In this document: positions 35,371 through 43,432 of the stretch, one piece after another | How the letters are laid out: each line of letters starts with the position of its first letter | Position numbering within the stretch: position 1 is the first letter of the stretch | Assembly (NCBI RefSeq): GCF_008923185.1 | Contig: NZ_WBMT01000010.1 | Coordinates: forward strand, 295,890 to 359,889 | Direction of reading: 5' to 3' | DNA length: 64,000 nt | Source: Actinomadura rudentiformis | Lineage (GTDB): Bacteria > Actinomycetota > Actinomycetes > Streptosporangiales > Streptosporangiaceae | The notes under the pieces: generated by a model | What the model saw: only the letters and a program-made list of their open reading frames with translations | What the model was told of the DNA's origin: nothing | Databases searched by the model: none | Made by a program: the position numbers and the translations under genes

Positions 35371-35714
35371 CCGCCCGGCTCACCTCGGACCACGGAACGA
35401 CCGAGATCGACGACAGGGTGATCGTGGCCATCGCCTGCCGGGCCGCGGCGGAGACGCCGGGCATCGGCGGCGTGCACGGCCGGTTCCCCGGCCACAGGCG
35501 CGGCGAGGGGCGCCCACGCGGCTGGACGGCCGCCGAAGGTGATCTGGTCTCGCCACGCGTGCGGATCTCGGTGGACTATCCCGCCTCCGTACGCGAGGTG
35601 ACCCGGCGGGCGCGCACGCGGATCCGGGATCAGGTGCGGGCGCTCACCGGCCTCCGCGTCGGTCCCGTGGACATCGAGGTCGCCGCGCTCGCCCAGGGGA
35701 GGCGGTCGTCATGA
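35367..35714 (+). CDS. Second Asp23/Gls24-family protein
   Basis: 115 residues. VIVAIACRAAAETPGIGGVH, then VSPRVRISVDYPASVREVTR and ALTGLRVGPVDIEVAAL match a compact Asp23 domain without the long disordered leader of the first copy. It is coupled by 4-bp overlaps to both neighbours. It may be a structural subunit of the same membrane-associated layer. Confidence 0.8.
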   Translation: MTARLTSDHGTTEIDDRVIVAIACRAAAETPGIGGVHGRFPGHRRGEGRPRGWTAAEGDLVSPRVRISVDYPASVREVTRRARTRIRDQVRALTGLRVGPVDIEVAALAQGRRSS

Positions 35715-36340
35715 CCACTGCCGCCGGACGGCTGCCGAAGGCGTCGGATCGTACGGAGGCGCCGCCGAAGAGCGCGGACCGCGCGGCGCGGCGGGCGGCC
35801 CGCCGCGTCTTCCGGCCACGCCGGGTATGGCCCGCCCTGGTGGCGGCGACCACGCTGACGGTCGCCGGCACGATCGTGGCCATCGAGACCATCTCCGCAC
35901 TCGCCGGCAGTCCTGCGGGCGTCATCCCGTACGAACGGCTGGCGGACCGGCTGGCCCGCACCGGCTGGCGGAGCACCGCAGTGATCGCCGCGGGCGCCGT
36001 GGCCTTGCTCCTCGGCCTTGCCGCGCTGCTGGCGGGCCTGCTCCCCGGGCACACGAAGCTGATCCGGCTGCGCACGGACGACCCCGATCTCGTCATGGGG
36101 GTCACCGGGCGTGGCCTGCGGACCGCGGCCGCGACGGCGGCCCGCGACGTCGACCTGGTCAGCGACGTCCACCGCGTCAAGGCGCGGCGCAACCGGGTCA
36201 TCGTGACGGTGGTCACGCCGGTGCGGGACACGGGCGAGCTGAAGGAGAAGGTGCGCGACGCCGTGCGCGCCCGCTTCGACGAGCTGGGGGTCGACCCGCC
36301 CCGGACTGTCGGCGTGCGGGTCCGGCGCAAGGGGGCGTGA
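35711..36340 (+). CDS. DUF6286-like membrane protein of the Asp23 operon
   Basis: 209 residues. A basic N-terminus (AARRAARRVFRPRRVWP) precedes one helix at ~40-62 (ALVAATTLTVAGTIVAIETI) and a second at ~92-118 (VIAAGAVALLLGLAALLAGL). The C-terminal ~90 residues are a soluble alpha/beta domain similar to the tail of AmaP (VMGVTGRGLRTAAATAAR, RNRVIVTVVTPV). DUF6286 proteins occur in actinobacterial Asp23 operons. The name is from memory of the family and should be checked. Confidence 0.75.
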   Translation: MTTAAGRLPKASDRTEAPPKSADRAARRAARRVFRPRRVWPALVAATTLTVAGTIVAIETISALAGSPAGVIPYERLADRLARTGWRSTAVIAAGAVALLLGLAALLAGLLPGHTKLIRLRTDDPDLVMGVTGRGLRTAAATAARDVDLVSDVHRVKARRNRVIVTVVTPVRDTGELKEKVRDAVRARFDELGVDPPRTVGVRVRRKGA

Positions 36341-36343
36341 CGC

Positions 36344-36922
36344 ATGGATCGCAAAGCCGCATTCATCAACCGCACGGGGCTGACCGTTCTGGGGCTGCTG
36401 CTCACGGCCGGTGGGGGCGCCATCCTGACGCGGGCCGTCGGCTGGTGGGGGCCATCGGCGGAATCGGCGCCCGTCCTCACGGATGCGATGCGCCGCTTCC
36501 CCGGGGAGCACTCCTGGTTCTGGCCGTCGGTCGCAGCCGGTGCCTGCGCGCTGGCACTGATCGGCGTGGCGTGGTTGCTCGCGCAGGCCCGGAGCGAGAA
36601 GCTCCCCGGCCTGTCCCTGGAGGCGGACGACTCAGGCGGGCAGACACGGGTCTCCTCGGACGCCGTGACCTCCGCCCTGGAAGAGGAGATCGAGGCCCTG
36701 CCGGGCGTCCGAGCCGCGCGGGCACGGCTCCTCGGCGACAAGGACCATCCGAGGCTGATGCTCAACGTGGCGTACGGGGCCCGCGCGAACCTGGAGACCC
36801 TGCGCAAGGGCATCGAGGACAAGGCCGTGACGCATGTGCGTGCGGCGCTGGACCTCAACGCGCTGCCGACGGTCGTCCGCCTGAGCCTCGTTCCGGGTCA
36901 GCACCGCCGAAACGTGGCGTGA
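36344..36922 (+). CDS. amaP: Alkaline-shock membrane anchor protein AmaP
   Basis: 192 residues with two N-terminal transmembrane helices (LTVLGLLLTAGGGAILTRAV and WPSVAAGACALALIGVAWLL) and a C-terminal soluble domain (SDAVTSALEEEIEALPGVRA, LMLNVAYGARANLETLRKGI). This is the AmaP architecture, whose cytosolic tail docks Asp23 in Firmicutes. It is the last gene of the operon, 3 bp after the DUF6286 stop, and converges on the MFS gene. Confidence 0.8.
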   Translation: MDRKAAFINRTGLTVLGLLLTAGGGAILTRAVGWWGPSAESAPVLTDAMRRFPGEHSWFWPSVAAGACALALIGVAWLLAQARSEKLPGLSLEADDSGGQTRVSSDAVTSALEEEIEALPGVRAARARLLGDKDHPRLMLNVAYGARANLETLRKGIEDKAVTHVRAALDLNALPTVVRLSLVPGQHRRNVA

Positions 36923-36937
36923 TGGCCGCGCAACCGC

Positions 36938-38269
36938 TCAGCCGACCCGCGAGTCGGCGACGGCGGGCGCACCGCTCATCGCCGGGAACGCGGCGCTCGC
37001 GGCAGGGGCTGCGGCGGCCTGGACCGGGACGGGGTTCACGTCCATGGTCGTGGCCACGGAGACTCGGGCCCGCTTGATGCGGATCAGGGCATAGGCGGCG
37101 ATCAGCGCGGTGGCCGTGGTGACCACGCCCGCCAGCACGAGCGCGGCACGGGGGCCGAGGGCGTCGGACAGCGCGCCGAGGGCGGGAGGACCGACGGCGC
37201 CGGCGGCGGCCCCCACCATGCCCTGGGCGGCGATCACACGGCCGCGCAGGTGGGAGGGGCTGTCGAGCTGGGCCCGGGTGCTGACGGTGGTGTCGATGAT
37301 CACAGCGGCGGCGGCGACCGGGACCATCACGATGGCGAAGAAGACCAGACTCGGCGAGACGCCGGAGAGCAGTTGACCGACCGACGCCGCCACCGACACG
37401 GCCAGCAGCAAGCGGAGGGGCAGCCGCGCCCGCGCCGCCGCGTAGAGGCCGCCGAGTACCGTGCCGATCGCGAAGGCCACCGACAACACGCCGTAGCCTC
37501 CGGCACCCGCGTTCAGCGGCCCATCGCTCATGGCCGCCATGGTCACCTGGTAGTTGCGCCCGAGGCTGCCCATCACGAACGCCAGGGCGAAGGTCACCAG
37601 CAGCCATGGGGTGCGCAGCACGTACCGCAGCCCGTCCGCGATACCGCGCTCGGTCGCCGCGGCGGGCGAGATCACGTGGAGCTCCCCGCGCCGCATCAGC
37701 AGGACCGCCGCGATGACGGCGAGGAAGCTGGCCGCGTTGGCCATGAACACGCCCGAGACGCCCACGAGCGGGATCAGCGCGCCGGCGAGGCTCATGCCCA
37801 GGATCCGCCCGGCAGAGTTGATCACCGAGCCGAGCGCGAGCGCGTTGGACAGATCCTCGGGACCGACCACCTCCGCGCCGAACCGTCCCAGGGCGGGGCC
37901 GCTGAACGCCCCGACGACACCGGACGCCAGCGAGATCGCGTACAGGCCGCCGGTGGTCTGCACGTCGCCGACCGCGATGAACGCCAGCAACACGGCCAGC
38001 CCGCCCTGCGCCACCTGGGCGGCGAGCACGATCGGCCGCACCGGCAGGCGGTCGGCGAGGGCGCCGGCCAACGGGCTGAGCACCAGGGCGGGGGCCGCGT
38101 TCAGCACGAGGCCGAGCCCGACGCTGGTCGCCGAGTGCGTGATCGACAAGATCAACCAGTTGAGGGCAAGCGCCTGCATCCAGGTGCCGGTGACGGAGAC
38201 CATGTCCGAAATCGCCCACAACCGGTAGTTATGATGTCGCAGCGAGCGAAACATCGCTGGTAGAGCCAA
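36938..38269 (-). CDS. MFS transporter, enterobactin-exporter (EntS)-like
   Basis: 443 residues with twelve predicted helices. It opens MFRSLRHHNYRLWAISDMVS and VTGTWMQALALNWLIL, the typical start of this MFS_3-type subfamily, and has the motif-A loop LAGALADRLPVRPI. It should be a proton-coupled exporter of small molecules (drug or siderophore-like); the substrate is unknown. TTG 38269 has GAGAGG nine bases upstream; ATG 38254 is closer to the family start but lacks a site. Inverted repeats CCTCTC...GAGAGG (38279-38302) and GTCCGA...TCGGAC (38321-38341) lie in the divergent promoter region. Confidence 0.85.
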   Translation of the reverse strand: MALPAMFRSLRHHNYRLWAISDMVSVTGTWMQALALNWLILSITHSATSVGLGLVLNAAPALVLSPLAGALADRLPVRPIVLAAQVAQGGLAVLLAFIAVGDVQTTGGLYAISLASGVVGAFSGPALGRFGAEVVGPEDLSNALALGSVINSAGRILGMSLAGALIPLVGVSGVFMANAASFLAVIAAVLLMRRGELHVISPAAATERGIADGLRYVLRTPWLLVTFALAFVMGSLGRNYQVTMAAMSDGPLNAGAGGYGVLSVAFAIGTVLGGLYAAARARLPLRLLLAVSVAASVGQLLSGVSPSLVFFAIVMVPVAAAAVIIDTTVSTRAQLDSPSHLRGRVIAAQGMVGAAAGAVGPPALGALSDALGPRAALVLAGVVTTATALIAAYALIRIKRARVSVATTMDVNPVPVQAAAAPAASAAFPAMSGAPAVADSRVG

Positions 38270-38501
38270 CTGCCTTTACCTCTCCTTGGGTATCCAGAGA
38301 GGTTTCAACAAGGCGACTCTGTCCGAACCTTCCAGTCGGACCGAAATGTGAAGAGGATCACTCACCGTCGATGTTTGAACGCCCGGAGGCCGGGGTCACG
38401 GTCACCGCGCCCGATCCCGCCCCAGGGTGGTCTCGCGTTCGTCGACAGGGCGTTGCCAAATCTGGATGGTTCGTCAAGGTCCAGTGGGTATGCGAGCGGT
38501 C

Positions 38502-39470
38502 ATGAAGTTCGGATACACACTGCTCTGCGAGCAGACGCCACCCAAGCAGCTGATCGAGGATCTCGTCGGAGCCGAGGAGATCGGCTTCGACTACTCGGTC
38601 ATCTCCGACCACTACTTCCCCTGGCTGGAGGAGCAGGGGCATTCGGCCTACGTCTGGTCCGTGCTGGGCGCGCTGGCGCAGGCCACCGAGCGGATCCCGC
38701 TGATGACGTTCGTGACATGCCCGATCATGCGTTACCACCCCGCCGTGGTCGCGCAGAAGGCGGCGACCGTCGGGGTCCTGTCCGACGGCCGGTTCACGCT
38801 GGGGCTCGGCGCCGGCGAGAACCTCAACGAGCACGTCGTCGGCCGCGGCTGGCCCTCGGTGGACGTGCGGCACGAGATGTTCGCCGAGGCAGTGGAGATC
38901 ATCAAGGAGCTGTTCGGCGGCGACTACGTCAACTACCGGGGACGGCACTTCACGGTCGACTCGGCCAAGATCTTCGATCTGCCGGAGCGGCCCGTGCCCA
39001 TCGGCATGGCCGCCTCGGGGCCACGGGCCGGCGGGCTGGCCGCCAAGTACGCCGACGCCCTCATCTCCGACCAGCCCGTCGGCGACGTCGTCAAGCTCTT
39101 CAAGGAGAAGGGCGGCCAGGGCAAGCCGGTCTACGGTCAGATCCCGGTCTCGTACGGCGACAACGCGGACGAGGCCAAGGAGATCGCGCACCGGTACTGG
39201 AAGTTCTCGGCGCCCGGCTGGAAGGTGATGGCCGAGCTCGCCACGCCGAAGAACTTCGAGGCCGCCGCCGAGACCGTGCGTCCGGAGGACGTCGCGGAGT
39301 CGGCACCCTACGGAGACGACGTCGAACGCTACGTCCAGGCCGTGCAGCAGTGGGCGGACGCGGGATTCACGCACATCTCGTTCTGCCAGAGCGGGCACGA
39401 CCGGCAGAAGGACTTCCGCCGGTGGGCGGAGGTCGAGTTGCTGCCCGAACTGCGCGAACGCTTCGGGTGA
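38502..39470 (+). CDS. LLM-class F420-dependent oxidoreductase (TIGR03557, Fgd-like)
   Basis: 322 residues. KFGYTLLCEQTPPKQLIEDL, EEIGFDYSVISDHYFPWLEE, VTCPIMRYHPAVVAQKAATV and RFTLGLGAGENLNEHVVGRG are the hallmarks of the TIGR03557 family, close to F420-dependent glucose-6-phosphate dehydrogenase. It should use F420 and act on a hydroxyl or sugar-like substrate, not identified here. ATG 38502 begins the first beta strand; ATG 38490 is in frame 12 bp upstream. The following GH3 gene is on the same strand in the same frame. Confidence 0.9.
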   Translation: MKFGYTLLCEQTPPKQLIEDLVGAEEIGFDYSVISDHYFPWLEEQGHSAYVWSVLGALAQATERIPLMTFVTCPIMRYHPAVVAQKAATVGVLSDGRFTLGLGAGENLNEHVVGRGWPSVDVRHEMFAEAVEIIKELFGGDYVNYRGRHFTVDSAKIFDLPERPVPIGMAASGPRAGGLAAKYADALISDQPVGDVVKLFKEKGGQGKPVYGQIPVSYGDNADEAKEIAHRYWKFSAPGWKVMAELATPKNFEAAAETVRPEDVAESAPYGDDVERYVQAVQQWADAGFTHISFCQSGHDRQKDFRRWAEVELLPELRERFG

Positions 39471-39599
39471 GCCGGCCACGCCAAGGGGGTCCAAAATCCT
39501 GGCCTGTGTCCAATAAGTAGCGTTAGCCCGTTTCTGTACCGCGCATATCTCCTGCCGCGGGCCCGTATCGGCGGGCCCACCGAGCGACAGGAACGGATC

Positions 39600-41855
39600 A
39601 TCGTTACGCCCACGCGCAGAACCTCGCCGGACGAGGTCGCGGAACCGGGCCGGGCGGACGGGCAGACTCCCGAGTCCCGGGCCAGAGCCCTGGTCCGGCA
39701 GCTGACGCTGGAGGAGAAGGTCGGGCTCCTCCACGTGCCGACGTGCTACGACTCCGCCTGCCCGGAGGGCGCGAAGCAGACGGCCGCCTTCCACCCAGGC
39801 GTTCCCCGACTCGGGATCCCGCCGATCCAGGAGACCGACGCCGGGCTGGGGATCGCCAACCCCTGCGGGCTGCGGAAGGGCGACACGTCCACCGCCCTGC
39901 CCGCGGGCCTGGCCATGGGGGCCTCGTTCGACGCCGGGCTCGCCCGCCGCGTCGGCGCCGTCGTGGGCGCCGAGGCGCGCGCCAAGGGCTCGGTGATCCA
40001 GCTCGCGGGTGCCGCCAACCTCATCCGCGAACCGCGCGGCGGCCGCAGCTTCGAGTACGTCGGGGAGGATCCGCTGCTCACCGGCCGCCTGGCCGGCGCC
40101 GCGATCGCCGGGGTGCAGAGCCGCGGGGTCGCCTGCACCCTCAAGCACTTCGCCCTCAACGCTCAGGAGACCGGCCGCACGGTCGTCTGCGCGCATCTCG
40201 GGGAGAGCGCGATGCGCGAATCCGACCTGCTCGCGTTCCAGATCGCCATCGAGCACGGCCGGCCCGGCGCCGTCATGACCGCGTACAACCGGGTCAACGG
40301 CGCCTACGCCAGCGAGAACCCCTTCCTCATCGACCATGTGCTGAAGCATGAGTGGGCGTTCCCCGGCATGGTCATGTCCGACTGGGGCGGCACGCACTCC
40401 ACGGTCGAGGCGATCACCGCGGGCCTCGACCGCGAGTCCGGCGAGGACCTGGACGACGAGGTCTACTTCGGCGCGCCGCTCCTCGACGCCGTCCGGGACG
40501 GCCGTGTGCCCGCCGCCCGCGTCGATGACGCGGTCACGCGCATCCTGACCGTCCTCATCAAAGCCGGCCTCCTGGAACGCGCCGTCCGGACCGCGCCCGA
40601 GCCGCCTGCGCCCGGTCCGACCCCGCCCGGTTCGACCGCGGACAGGCCGACCGCGCCAGGGCCGCCTGCGCCCGAGCCGGCCGCGCCTGCGTTGACCGCC
40701 GAGCAGCGCGCCGCGCACGCACGGGAAGCCCGGGACCTGGCCGAGAGCGGCATCGTGCTCCTGCGCAACCGGGGTGCGCTCCCCCTGGCCCCCGGCACCG
40801 GGCAGATCGCGCTCATCGGCGGGCACGCCGATTTCGGCGTGCTCTCGGGAGGGGGCTCCAGCCAGGTGGCGCCCGAGGATTCGATGGCCTGCCGCCGGGA
40901 CGGCCTGCCGCGCGTCTACCACGCCTCCTCGCCGCTGGCCGAGCTCCGCTCCGCGCTGCCCGACGCGCTGGTGGTCTACCAACCCGGTGGCGACCTGGAG
41001 TCGGCCGCGCACGTCGCGGGGAACGCGGACGTCGCGATCGTCTTCGCCGAGTCCTGGTCCACCGAGGGCCGGGACCATCCAGACCTGGCGCTGCCCGGCG
41101 ACCAGGACGCGCTCATCAGCGCGGTCGCCAGGACCGCCGTCTGCACGGTCGTGGTCCTGGAGACAGGCGGCCCGGTGGAGATGCCCTGGCTCGAGGACGT
41201 CGACGCCGTTCTCGCCGCCTGGTACCCGGGTTGCCAGGGCGGCCAGGCCCTCGCACGCATCCTCACCGGAGCCGTGTCACCTTGCGGGCGGCTTCCCGTC
41301 ACCTTCCCCCGCGACATCGACCAGTTGCCGAGGCCGGTCATGCCGGATCCCGCCAGCACCACCTCCGATCCGGGCCGGCCCCGGCACGGCTTTTTCCAGG
41401 TGGACTACGACATCGAAGGCTCCGATGTCGGCTACCGCTGGTACGAGCGGCAGGGTATCGATCCGCTCTTCCCGTTCGGCTTCGGGCTGACCTACACGCG
41501 CTTCGGCTACGCCGATCTCAAGGTCACGGACGAGGACGGCCTGAGCGCGGAGGTCACCGTCACCAACACCGGCACCGTCGCCGCGACCGACACCCCGCAG
41601 GTGTACGTGACGCTCCCGCCCGCCACCGGCGTCCGGTCCTCGCGCCTCGCCGGCTGGGCCCGTGTCCCTCTCGAACCCGGGAAGTCCGAACGCGTCACCA
41701 TCGAGCTCGAACCGCGCATCCTGGCCGTCTACGACACCGCCCTCCCCGGCTGGCGCACGCACGCCGGGCGCTATGGCGTCGATCTCCGAACCGACGCCCG
41801 CACCACCAGGCTGAGCACGGCCATCGAACTCGACGCCCGAACGGCGGCCCCGTGA
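39600..41855 (+). CDS. GH3-family beta-glucosidase-type glycoside hydrolase with non-canonical start
   Basis: About 751 residues if it begins at ATC 39600. The conserved GH3 opening RALVRQLTLEEKVGLLHVP lies at 39681-39737, but the frame from the previous stop (39468) contains no ATG, GTG or TTG before GTG 39735, which would delete it. AGGA lies seven bases before ATC 39600, so an AUC start is the best fit. Catalytic Asp is in VMSDWGGTHSTVEA. A Pro/Ala-rich linker (residues ~335-365, with repeated PPAPGP-type units) joins the (beta/alpha)8 domain to the second domain (LLRNRGALPLAPG), and a C-terminal Fn3-like domain ends the protein. No signal peptide: cytosolic. Confidence 0.8.
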   Translation: MVTPTRRTSPDEVAEPGRADGQTPESRARALVRQLTLEEKVGLLHVPTCYDSACPEGAKQTAAFHPGVPRLGIPPIQETDAGLGIANPCGLRKGDTSTALPAGLAMGASFDAGLARRVGAVVGAEARAKGSVIQLAGAANLIREPRGGRSFEYVGEDPLLTGRLAGAAIAGVQSRGVACTLKHFALNAQETGRTVVCAHLGESAMRESDLLAFQIAIEHGRPGAVMTAYNRVNGAYASENPFLIDHVLKHEWAFPGMVMSDWGGTHSTVEAITAGLDRESGEDLDDEVYFGAPLLDAVRDGRVPAARVDDAVTRILTVLIKAGLLERAVRTAPEPPAPGPTPPGSTADRPTAPGPPAPEPAAPALTAEQRAAHAREARDLAESGIVLLRNRGALPLAPGTGQIALIGGHADFGVLSGGGSSQVAPEDSMACRRDGLPRVYHASSPLAELRSALPDALVVYQPGGDLESAAHVAGNADVAIVFAESWSTEGRDHPDLALPGDQDALISAVARTAVCTVVVLETGGPVEMPWLEDVDAVLAAWYPGCQGGQALARILTGAVSPCGRLPVTFPRDIDQLPRPVMPDPASTTSDPGRPRHGFFQVDYDIEGSDVGYRWYERQGIDPLFPFGFGLTYTRFGYADLKVTDEDGLSAEVTVTNTGTVAATDTPQVYVTLPPATGVRSSRLAGWARVPLEPGKSERVTIELEPRILAVYDTALPGWRTHAGRYGVDLRTDARTTRLSTAIELDARTAAP

Positions 41856-42055
41856 CCGGGACGCCCCCGGACGACCACAATCGGCGCCATCGAGGAATGA
41901 CTTCTCGCCTATTCCACGGACCTGTAAACGCCATCCCATGACGTTTGTCTCAGCGCAAAAGGGCGCTTGAGAGGGCGCTTTCCGGGAAGGGGCCACTGGC
42001 GACTGCGTTCATGCAGCGTGCCGGTTTCAGTAGCGCAGCGAGGAGGTGCGTGCCG

Positions 42056-43432
42056 ATGAGCAGCGCCGCGAAAGCCCATTTCCCAGCAGGCCCTGGTGAG
42101 CCGAAAGCCGAACGCGACGCGGTGCGCCGCGCGGTAATGGCGTCCACCATGGGAAATGCCGTGGAGTGGTTCGACTACGGCGTCTTCACCTCCGGAGCCA
42201 TCACCGGCATCATCGGCACGGTCTTCTTTCCCGGCGACTCCAACGCGGTGCTCAAATCGCTGGCGCTGGTGGCGATCGGATTCATCGTGCGGCCCTTCGG
42301 CGGGGCCTTCTTCGGCCCGCTGGGCGACAAGATCGGCCGGCGGCCGGTGCTCGCGCTGACCATCCTGCTGATGTCGTCCTGCACGTTCCTCGTCGGCGTG
42401 CTGCCCACCTATGCCGCCATCGGCGTGGCCGCGCCCATCCTGTTGCTGCTCCTCCGGCTGGTTCAGGGTTTCTCCACCGGCGGGGAGTACGGCGGCGCCG
42501 CCACGTTCATCGCCGAGTACGCGCCGACGAGGAAACGGGGCTTCTACGGCAGCTTCCTCGAAGTGGGAACGCTGACCGGCTACGTGATGGGCAACGGCGT
42601 GGTGCTGGCCGTGAGTCTGCTGGCCGGAACGGAGGCGATGCACGACTGGGCCTGGCGCATCCCGTTCATCCTCGCGCTGCCGCTGGGCGTCGTCGGGCTC
42701 TACCTGCGCTCCAAGCTCGACGACCCGCCGGCGTTCCGCAGGCTGGAGGAGACAGGCCAGAAGCCGGAGAAGGCGCCCATCAAGGAGACGCTGGCCGGTC
42801 ACTGGCCGATGATCCTCAACCTCATCGGCATCGTCATCCTGCTGAACGTCGCGGACTACATGCTGCTGACCACGATGCCGTCGTACTTCACCACGCATCT
42901 GGACATCGGCGCCAACACCTCCACGATGATCATCATCGGGGTGGAGCTCGCACAGCTGTGCGTGCTCGTGCCGCTCGGCATGTTGTCGGACCGCGTCGGG
43001 CGAAGACCGCTGCTGATGACCGCCGCCATCGGCTTCCTGCTGCTCAGCTACCCCGCCATCCGGCTGATGCAGAGCGGGAGCCTGGTCGCCCTCATCATCG
43101 GCTTCGGCGCGGTCGCGTTCCTGCTGGCCCTCATCCTCGCGGTCATCGGCTCGACGTTCCCGGCGATGTTCCCGACGCGGGTGCGCTATGGCTCGTTCGC
43201 CATCGGCTACAACGTGTCGACCGCGCTGTTCGGCGGCACCGCCGGCGTGGTGGTGGAAGCGATGATCAACAAGACCGGGGACAAGAACTGGCCCGCCTAC
43301 TACCTGATGGGCGCCGCGGCGATCGCGATCATCCCGATCCTGCGCACGCCGGAGACGGCCAAGGTGCCCATCGAGGTGATCGACGCCGAGACCGACCGGC
43401 ACGCGGGCGCGCTCACCGGAGTCCGGGACTGA
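42056..43432 (+). CDS. MFS metabolite:H+ symporter (ProP/MHS family)
   Basis: 458 residues with twelve helices. The MHS signature is clear: STMGNAVEWFDYGVFTSGAI, PFGGAFFGPLGDKIGRRPVL and LVQGFSTGGEYGGAATFIAE. Family members import osmolytes or carboxylates such as proline, betaine or alpha-ketoglutarate with protons. ATG 42056 has GAGGAGG nine bases upstream; the open frame before it is not family-like. The 200-bp gap upstream carries a direct repeat GGGCGCTT-GAGA-GGGCGCTT (41961-41980). The last 20 bp overlap the convergent AfsR-type gene. Confidence 0.85.
   Translation: MSSAAKAHFPAGPGEPKAERDAVRRAVMASTMGNAVEWFDYGVFTSGAITGIIGTVFFPGDSNAVLKSLALVAIGFIVRPFGGAFFGPLGDKIGRRPVLALTILLMSSCTFLVGVLPTYAAIGVAAPILLLLLRLVQGFSTGGEYGGAATFIAEYAPTRKRGFYGSFLEVGTLTGYVMGNGVVLAVSLLAGTEAMHDWAWRIPFILALPLGVVGLYLRSKLDDPPAFRRLEETGQKPEKAPIKETLAGHWPMILNLIGIVILLNVADYMLLTTMPSYFTTHLDIGANTSTMIIIGVELAQLCVLVPLGMLSDRVGRRPLLMTAAIGFLLLSYPAIRLMQSGSLVALIIGFGAVAFLLALILAVIGSTFPAMFPTRVRYGSFAIGYNVSTALFGGTAGVVVEAMINKTGDKNWPAYYLMGAAAIAIIPILRTPETAKVPIEVIDAETDRHAGALTGVRD

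Noticed and set aside
28661..36922. Single biosynthetic gene cluster including P450, BVMO and methyltransferases
   Set aside because: No core synthase (PKS, NRPS, terpene or RiPP) occurs; the candidate tailoring enzymes are scattered over 30 kb.
38358..41078. 906-residue minus-strand frame
   Set aside because: Antisense of the LLM oxidoreductase and GH3 genes, both strongly supported on the plus strand.
39735..41855. GH3 gene starting at the in-frame GTG
   Set aside because: Would remove the conserved LTLEEKVGLLH segment encoded just upstream.
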